From Phocaeicola intestinalis (GTDB lineage: Bacteria; Bacteroidota; Bacteroidia; Bacteroidales; Bacteroidaceae), in the NCBI RefSeq assembly GCF_014837065.1, contig NZ_JACSPP010000010.1, positions 1 through 64,000 on the forward strand: DNA of 64,000 nucleotides, written 5' to 3'. Position 1 is the stretch's first letter. The number at the start of each line of letters is the position of its first letter. Positions 59,568 to 64,000 of the stretch are shown one piece after another. The notes beneath the pieces are model-generated. The model searched no databases, was not told the origin of the DNA, and saw nothing but the letters and a program-made list of their open reading frames with translations. A program made the position numbers and the translations under genes.

Positions 59568-60818
59568 CTAGTCTGCCCTCAATGCCTCTATCGGACGGAT
59601 TTTTACAGCTTTCAATGCAGGAAAAAGTCCAGCTAATGTTCCTGCAATAATCAATGTCAAAGTAGCTTCAATGGCAATGGAAAGGTCGACCGTCGGATTT
59701 TCAAAGAAAGTCATTGAAAACACTCCCATATCCATGGTCTGCTTACCTGCCACCATGTTCATATACTCGGTCACCGCTATACCTGCTACCATGCCAAGGT
59801 ATCCGAAAAAAGTCGTGATGGTCACACTTTCTGAAATAATCAGCCGGAGAATAGACAAAGGCTTTGCTCCCAACGCCTTACGAATACCGAACTCGTGCGT
59901 ACGTTCGCGTACCGTTATCAGCATAATGTTGCTCACGCCCACAATGCCGCTTAATAAAGTAAAAATTCCGATTACCCAAATGGCTATATGCAAGATCTTT
60001 GTGGCAGTCTGCTGCTGAAGGTATTGCGTGAAGCGGTTCCATATCCAAATGGCACTGTCGTCAGACGGGTCGAATTGTTTCTGGCTTCCCAGCATACGGC
60101 GATAGTCGGCTTCGAAAGCATCATTGTCGGCTTCGTTTGTCAAGCCCTTGGTGGTAAACGTAATGTTGTCAATACTGTCTCCCTTACTGTACACCGTCTG
60201 TAAGGTAGTAAAAGGTACAAGCGCAGTAGGCGAGAAGCTATTCTGGTCCTTATAGACCCCGACTATCTGATAACTGACTCCGCTGGCATTGACGTATTTT
60301 CCTATTGCATGTCCTTGCGGAAAAAGCATTCCTACAGTCTTTTCATGGAGAATCATCACTTTGCGGCGTTCTGCCATATCGCGTTCGTTGATGAAACGCC
60401 CTTCTTTCAGTTTCATTGCTTCCAGTTCTGGATAATTGGGAAATACCCCATCCACCCCTATGCTTAAAAACTCTTTGCCATAGGTTAGAGTGACATCGCT
60501 CTGGCTCACCGTAGCCCCCGTAGCAATGACATGTTCGGGAAAAGCCGTAGCACTCAACTCCCGGTCACGGTTATCCAGTGAAATGCTTCTTCCTTCCTGC
60601 ATGCCTTGAAACGGCTTTGAAGTATATCCCGGATAGATTTTCATCGAGTTCATTAGCATATCTTCCGATTGTCCTTCGAAGGCATGTATCAGTCCGTTGC
60701 CTGCACCCAGCAACACAATAAGCATAAATATCCCCCATGCCACCGAAAAGCCCGTCAGAGCCGTGCGCAATTTATTACGCATAATGGTGCCATATATTTC
60801 TTGTATTAAGTCTACCAT
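59568..60818 (-). CDS. MacB/FtsX-type ABC transporter permease, first copy
   Basis: The 416-residue permease has the same layout as its neighbour: helix at about 20-40 ([20 protein letters not shown]), periplasmic domain, then three helices with [25 protein letters not shown] near residue 300. It lies 8 bp after the ATPase gene. The two permeases differ most in the periplasmic domain, which in MacB contacts the fusion protein and substrate. Confidence 0.92.
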   Translation of the reverse strand: MVDLIQEIYGTIMRNKLRTALTGFSVAWGIFMLIVLLGAGNGLIHAFEGQSEDMLMNSMKIYPGYTSKPFQGMQEGRSISLDNRDRELSATAFPEHVIATGATVSQSDVTLTYGKEFLSIGVDGVFPNYPELEAMKLKEGRFINERDMAERRKVMILHEKTVGMLFPQGHAIGKYVNASGVSYQIVGVYKDQNSFSPTALVPFTTLQTVYSKGDSIDNITFTTKGLTNEADNDAFEADYRRMLGSQKQFDPSDDSAIWIWNRFTQYLQQQTATKILHIAIWVIGIFTLLSGIVGVSNIMLITVRERTHEFGIRKALGAKPLSILRLIISESVTITTFFGYLGMVAGIAVTEYMNMVAGKQTMDMGVFSMTFFENPTVDLSIAIEATLTLIIAGTLAGLFPALKAVKIRPIEALRAD

Positions 60819-60826
60819 AAGATTAC

Positions 60827-61546
60827 TTATTTCATGAAACCATTTTGTCCGAAAGGTGAAGCGTTATGGTCAATGTTGTCTTCAATACGTTCGATGACGC
60901 CGTCTTTGATATGGATTATCTTGTTCGTCTGGTTGGCCACGCCACTCTCGTGCGTCACCACCACGATGGTCAGTCCCTCCCGGTCATGCAGGTCTTTCAA
61001 GATATTCATCACTTCCACCGAAGTCTTGCTGTCCAGTGCACCGGTAGGTTCATCAGCCAAAATAATTTGCGGCTTCGATATCAAAGCACGCGCAATGGCC
61101 ACACGTTGCTTTTGCCCGCCCGAAAGTTCGTTGGGCATATGGTGTGCCCACTCTTTCAGTCCCAGCTTGTCGAGGTATTCCATAGCCAGTTCGTTCCGTT
61201 TCTTTCGGTTCACACCTTGGTAGAAAAGCGGTAGGGCCACGTTCTCCATGGCATTCTTGAACGAAATCAAGTTGAACGATTGAAAAATAAACCCGATCAT
61301 CCGGTTGCGGTATTCGGCTGCACGCGTCTCGCTCAGATTTTTGATAAGCACATCATTCAGGTAATATTCACCCGAATCATAATTGTCAAGAATGCCCAAT
61401 ATATTTAATAAGGTGGATTTTCCCGAACCTGAAGCTCCCATAATAGAAACAAATTCTCCCTTCCCGATAGTCAAATCAATGCCTTTCAACACATGAAGCG
61501 GAGCTCCGTTGTGGTAAGTTTTATTGATATCCTTTAGTTGTATCAT
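60827..61546 (-). CDS. ABC transporter ATP-binding protein (MacB/LolD type)
   Basis: The 239-residue ATPase has Walker [10 protein letters not shown] at 37-45, Q-loop IFQSFNLI near 92, signature [15 protein letters not shown] near 141, Walker B IILADEP near 160 and the H-loop VVVTHE near 193. Length and sequence fit the LolD/MacB branch in which the ATPase is separate from the permease. First gene of the operon ATPase - permease - permease - MFP - TolC. I found only a weak -7 candidate upstream (TATCTTAG), so the promoter is unclear. Confidence 0.93.
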   Translation of the reverse strand: MIQLKDINKTYHNGAPLHVLKGIDLTIGKGEFVSIMGASGSGKSTLLNILGILDNYDSGEYYLNDVLIKNLSETRAAEYRNRMIGFIFQSFNLISFKNAMENVALPLFYQGVNRKKRNELAMEYLDKLGLKEWAHHMPNELSGGQKQRVAIARALISKPQIILADEPTGALDSKTSVEVMNILKDLHDREGLTIVVVTHESGVANQTNKIIHIKDGVIERIEDNIDHNASPFGQNGFMK

Positions 61547-61641
61547 AATGTAAAACTTTGGTTTTTCTTTCGTTTTTATGCCCTTTAGACGTTGCTAAGA
61601 TATAAAAAGTTACGCAACAGCTTAAATAAATTCATTAAAAA

Positions 61642-61673
61642 TTTGCTCCGTTGTGCCCGATTGCTTACTTTTG
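61642..61673 (+). promoter_or_regulatory. Promoter of the glucokinase gene
   Basis: TTTG (61642-61645), 20 bp, TACTTTTG (61666-61673): both Bacteroidota elements at normal spacing. Leader about 30 nt. Confidence 0.7.
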
Positions 61674-61706
61674 TTCTCATAACTAACCTTTAAACGATTT
61701 AATGTC

Positions 61707-62681
61707 ATGGCAACAAATATGGAAAAACCCTACGTAGTAGGTATGGACATCGGTGGAACAAACACCGTGTTCGGTATTGTTGATTCACGCGGAACCGTAC
61801 TGGCTTCCGATTCTATCAAGACACACCAATTTGAAAAAGTAGAAGATTACGTCGATGCCGTATGCGAGCGGATGCGTCCGTTATTGGAACAATTCGGAGG
61901 TTCCGACAAAATCAAAGGGATGGGTGTAGGTGCGCCCAACGGCAATTATTATAGTGGCACTATCGAATTTGCGCCTAACCTGCCATGGAAAGGCATCATC
62001 CCCCTGGCTGCCATGTTTGAAGAACGTCTGGGTATTCCTACTGCCCTGACCAACGATGCCAATGCAGCTGCCATCGGTGAAATGACCTATGGAGCCGCAC
62101 GCGGTATGAAAGACTTTATCATGATTACTTTAGGTACAGGCGTAGGAAGCGGTATTGTCATTAATGGACAACTGGTATACGGTCACGATGGATTCGCAGG
62201 CGAACTGGGTCACGTCATCGTAGACAAGGAAGGACGTATCTGCGGATGCGGCCGTAAAGGATGTCTGGAGACTTATTGTTCAGCAACCGGTGTGGCACGT
62301 ACGGCACGCGAATTTCTGGTAGCACGTTCCGAGCCCAGCCTGCTGCGCAATGTCCCGGCCGAAGAAATCCAATCGAAAGACGTTTATGATGCAGCCGTAA
62401 AAGGCGACAAGCTGGCTCAAGATATTTTTGAGTTCACGGGCGACATATTGGGCCGTGCGCTGGCTAATTTCATTGCTTTCTCCAGCCCTGAAGCCATCAT
62501 CCTGTTCGGAGGATTGGCCAAATCGGGCGATTACATCATGAAGCCTATCCAGAAAGCTATGGAAGACAATGTGCTGAACATCTTCAAAGGCAAAACAAAA
62601 ATACTTCTTTCTCAACTGAAAGATGCTGATGCAGCCGTATTAGGCGCCAGCGCTTTGGGATGGGAAGTAAAAGAAAACTAA
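61707..62681 (+). CDS. glk: ROK family glucokinase
   Basis: Phosphorylates glucose with ATP. The 324-residue product has the ATP-binding DIGGTNT at residues 14-20, the substrate loop LTNDANAAAIGE near 113, ITLGTGVGSGIVINGQ near 140, ELGH near 168, and the ROK zinc signature CGCGRKGCLETYCS near 176. Sugar specificity within ROK kinases cannot be proved from sequence, but this length and motif set match Bacteroides glucokinases. It stands alone with its own promoter and terminator. Confidence 0.9.
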   Translation: MATNMEKPYVVGMDIGGTNTVFGIVDSRGTVLASDSIKTHQFEKVEDYVDAVCERMRPLLEQFGGSDKIKGMGVGAPNGNYYSGTIEFAPNLPWKGIIPLAAMFEERLGIPTALTNDANAAAIGEMTYGAARGMKDFIMITLGTGVGSGIVINGQLVYGHDGFAGELGHVIVDKEGRICGCGRKGCLETYCSATGVARTAREFLVARSEPSLLRNVPAEEIQSKDVYDAAVKGDKLAQDIFEFTGDILGRALANFIAFSSPEAIILFGGLAKSGDYIMKPIQKAMEDNVLNIFKGKTKILLSQLKDADAAVLGASALGWEVKEN

Positions 62682-62710
62682 CGAGTCGGTATAAACGACA
62701 AAAAACAATC

Positions 62711-62745
62711 AAAGCCGGATGGTACGTGATGTATCGTCCGGCTTT
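62711..62745 (+). terminator. Terminator of glk
   Basis: AAAGCCGGA and TCCGGCTTT arms with further partial pairing in the loop, then AATTTTAG. It lies 30 bp after the stop codon. Confidence 0.75.
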
Positions 62746-62833
62746 AATTTTAGATCCTTACAATTACAATTTATAGTAGAACAAAGCCTGTTTCCAGTGT
62801 CACGCAGGGTTGCAAATCAGTTTTTTCAATTAC

Positions 62834-62852
62834 GCCGGATTACACATCCGGC
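62834..62852. repeat. Short GC palindrome GCCGGAT
   Basis: GCCGGAT-tacac-ATCCGGC. Related in layout to 16634-16656. Confidence 0.5.
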
Positions 62853-62887
62853 ATGACAAGCAAGACATTGGTCTTTTCGCAATATAA

Positions 62888-62969
62888 CTGCATTGTTTGT
62901 AAGATTATTAATCTTACAGCGTGAAGATTAATAATCTTTCGGCATGAAGATTAATAATCTTACAAGCAA
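62888..62969. repeat. Triple-palindrome intergenic element, family A, copy 2
   Basis: Matches 5918-6004 almost base for base over about 75 bp, including GTAAGATTATTAATCTTAC, both AAGATTAATAATCTT units and the linkers (GGCATG here, GGCTTG there). With the glk terminator it explains most of the 321-bp gap 62682-63002. Confidence 0.85.
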
Positions 62970-63002
62970 GTCAGCTATATCCGTCGTACGATGCAGCTAT
63001 AT

Positions 63003-64000
63003 TCATTCAGCCTCCCATGCAGTAGCATGTACCGGCGATATCAGTGTGTCTGGCTGAAGCACCAGCTGACGGGCCTCCCCTCTGATTTGTACATCAGGCA
63101 CAAATGCTTCAGCCTCCTCTTCCGTCATCAGTCCTTTGACCGCAAGACGCCGGGCAATGACACGATAATATCCCAACTGATTTTCACGCAATGTGGCATC
63201 AGGATTAAACACCGAACGGAAATGTTTCGGCCGTGGAATGATGGATGCCAGGAAAATAGCTTCACTGACCGTCAGCTCAGACGGTTCTTTTTCGAAATAA
63301 AAACGGCTTGCCTCGGCCGCCCCATATACCAACGGTCCCCATTCGATAATATTCAGATAAACTTCATACATACGTTCTTTCGAGGTGAGATGCTGCGACT
63401 CGATAAGCCAGACTATCAAGGCTTCTTCCAGCTTGCGTGCAATATTCTTATGGCGATTCAGAAAAACATTTTTTACCAGCTGCATCGTAATGGAACTGCC
63501 TCCACGGGCAAACCCTCCTTTTTGTAAATCATATGCCAATGCCTCTTGGATAGCACCGGGATAAAAGCCATCGTGATAATAAAAACTACCGTCCTCGGAT
63601 TGCATCACTGCCATCTGAAGCAAAGGGGAAATGCACGAAAGCGGACGGAAATGAGGATTTGACGGGCCAATGGCAAATGTACGCACAGGGGTGTCGTGCT
63701 CGTAAGCCGTATACTCGAACTCCGTACTCATCCGTGACAAGTCGGTAGTCCCCATACGATGAATACGAAATCCGTGCCCACGAAGATTGGAAGAAAATTT
63801 CAAACTGTCAAGACAGTTGAAATCCACATCGGCATTCAGGTCATAACTCAATTCTCCTTCTACCTCCAAGCCCCGCAAATGACTGAACAGGGCAGAAGGA
63901 AGAGAAGTAAACAAATCTTGTGCCGGGAAAGAAGGACGATGAACAGATGCTGTGAAGTGCCATCTGTCGGTCTTGTCGGCACGCACGAAAGGATGAAACG
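63003..64000 (-). CDS. Biosynthetic peptidoglycan transglycosylase, N-terminus outside the window
   Basis: The frame stays open to the window edge, so at least the first part of the gene is missing; the GTG at 63986 is probably an internal Val. Visible are at least 331 residues. An N-terminal beta-rich part of unclear type is followed from about residue 120 by a GT51 transglycosylase domain: MQSEDGSFYYHDGF (catalytic Glu region), RGGSSITMQLVKNVFLNR, KLEEALIVWLIE, YLNIIEWGPLVYGAAEASRFYF and FLASIIPRPKHF. There is no penicillin-binding transpeptidase domain, and the protein ends about 45 residues after the GT51 core. It polymerises lipid II. Confidence 0.88.
   Translation of the reverse strand, partial: FHPFVRADKTDRWHFTASVHRPSFPAQDLFTSLPSALFSHLRGLEVEGELSYDLNADVDFNCLDSLKFSSNLRGHGFRIHRMGTTDLSRMSTEFEYTAYEHDTPVRTFAIGPSNPHFRPLSCISPLLQMAVMQSEDGSFYYHDGFYPGAIQEALAYDLQKGGFARGGSSITMQLVKNVFLNRHKNIARKLEEALIVWLIESQHLTSKERMYEVYLNIIEWGPLVYGAAEASRFYFEKEPSELTVSEAIFLASIIPRPKHFRSVFNPDATLRENQLGYYRVIARRLAVKGLMTEEEAEAFVPDVQIRGEARQLVLQPDTLISPVHATAWEAE

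Overview
The window is chromosomal DNA of a Bacteroidales bacterium, most like Bacteroides or Phocaeicola. The evidence is the promoter type (TAnnTTTG at -7, sometimes TTG/TTTG at -33, weak Shine-Dalgarno sites), many outer-membrane barrels and lipoproteins, DUF3244, DUF4251 and DUF5686 families, a FeoA-FeoB fusion, LL-diaminopimelate aminotransferase, and an Rnf complex preceded by a RseC-like gene. I see no rRNA, CRISPR array, prophage or intact insertion sequence. The content is largely core metabolism.

Layout. 0.1-5.7 kb: leftward rseC-rnfBCDGEA operon for the ion-pumping ferredoxin:NAD oxidoreductase. 6.3-16.4 kb: rightward nitrogen and lysine block (gltB, gltD, asnB, dapF, dapL). 16.8-20.4 kb: redox block with a NapH/NapG-like polyferredoxin fusion, a Tat-type aldo/keto reductase with ferredoxin tail, and DUF1893. 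21-31.4 kb: Crp-type regulator, DUF5686-like outer-membrane protein, glycosyltransferase, then a leftward operon lipoprotein - Dna2-like nuclease/helicase - SDR. 31.5-41.3 kb: copper ATPase, MaoC hydratase, xth-dgkA-PAP2, an outer-membrane barrel, a LysM/PBP1 protein, a GH105 hydrolase, tRNA-Cys. 41.7-48.6 kb: barrels, a DUF3244 protein with a membrane TPR/HTH regulator, and the iron block (feoAB plus a 54-residue Cys-rich FeoB-associated protein). 48.8-64 kb: tilS, tRNA-Lys, tdk, rsmI, a coiled-coil lipoprotein, DUF4251-Fur-SDR, a five-gene MacAB/TolC-like efflux operon, ROK glucokinase and a truncated transglycosylase gene.

The most unusual aspect is between the genes. Many gaps of 80-250 bp hold large imperfect palindromes from several sequence families (CACCACAG, AAACGCAGATT, GGAGTTAA, CTAGTTGACCAGG, AAGAATGAAG, triple short palindromes). 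Two are mobile: a 133-bp element with TTGAATATCCGCA termini, one copy of which is flanked by a 7-bp direct repeat and sits inside another repeat, and a 194-bp element with 18-bp inverted ends in two almost identical copies. Elements are nested in each other's loops, at 39.7 kb three deep. Some end at or overlap stop codons, so they may double as terminators.
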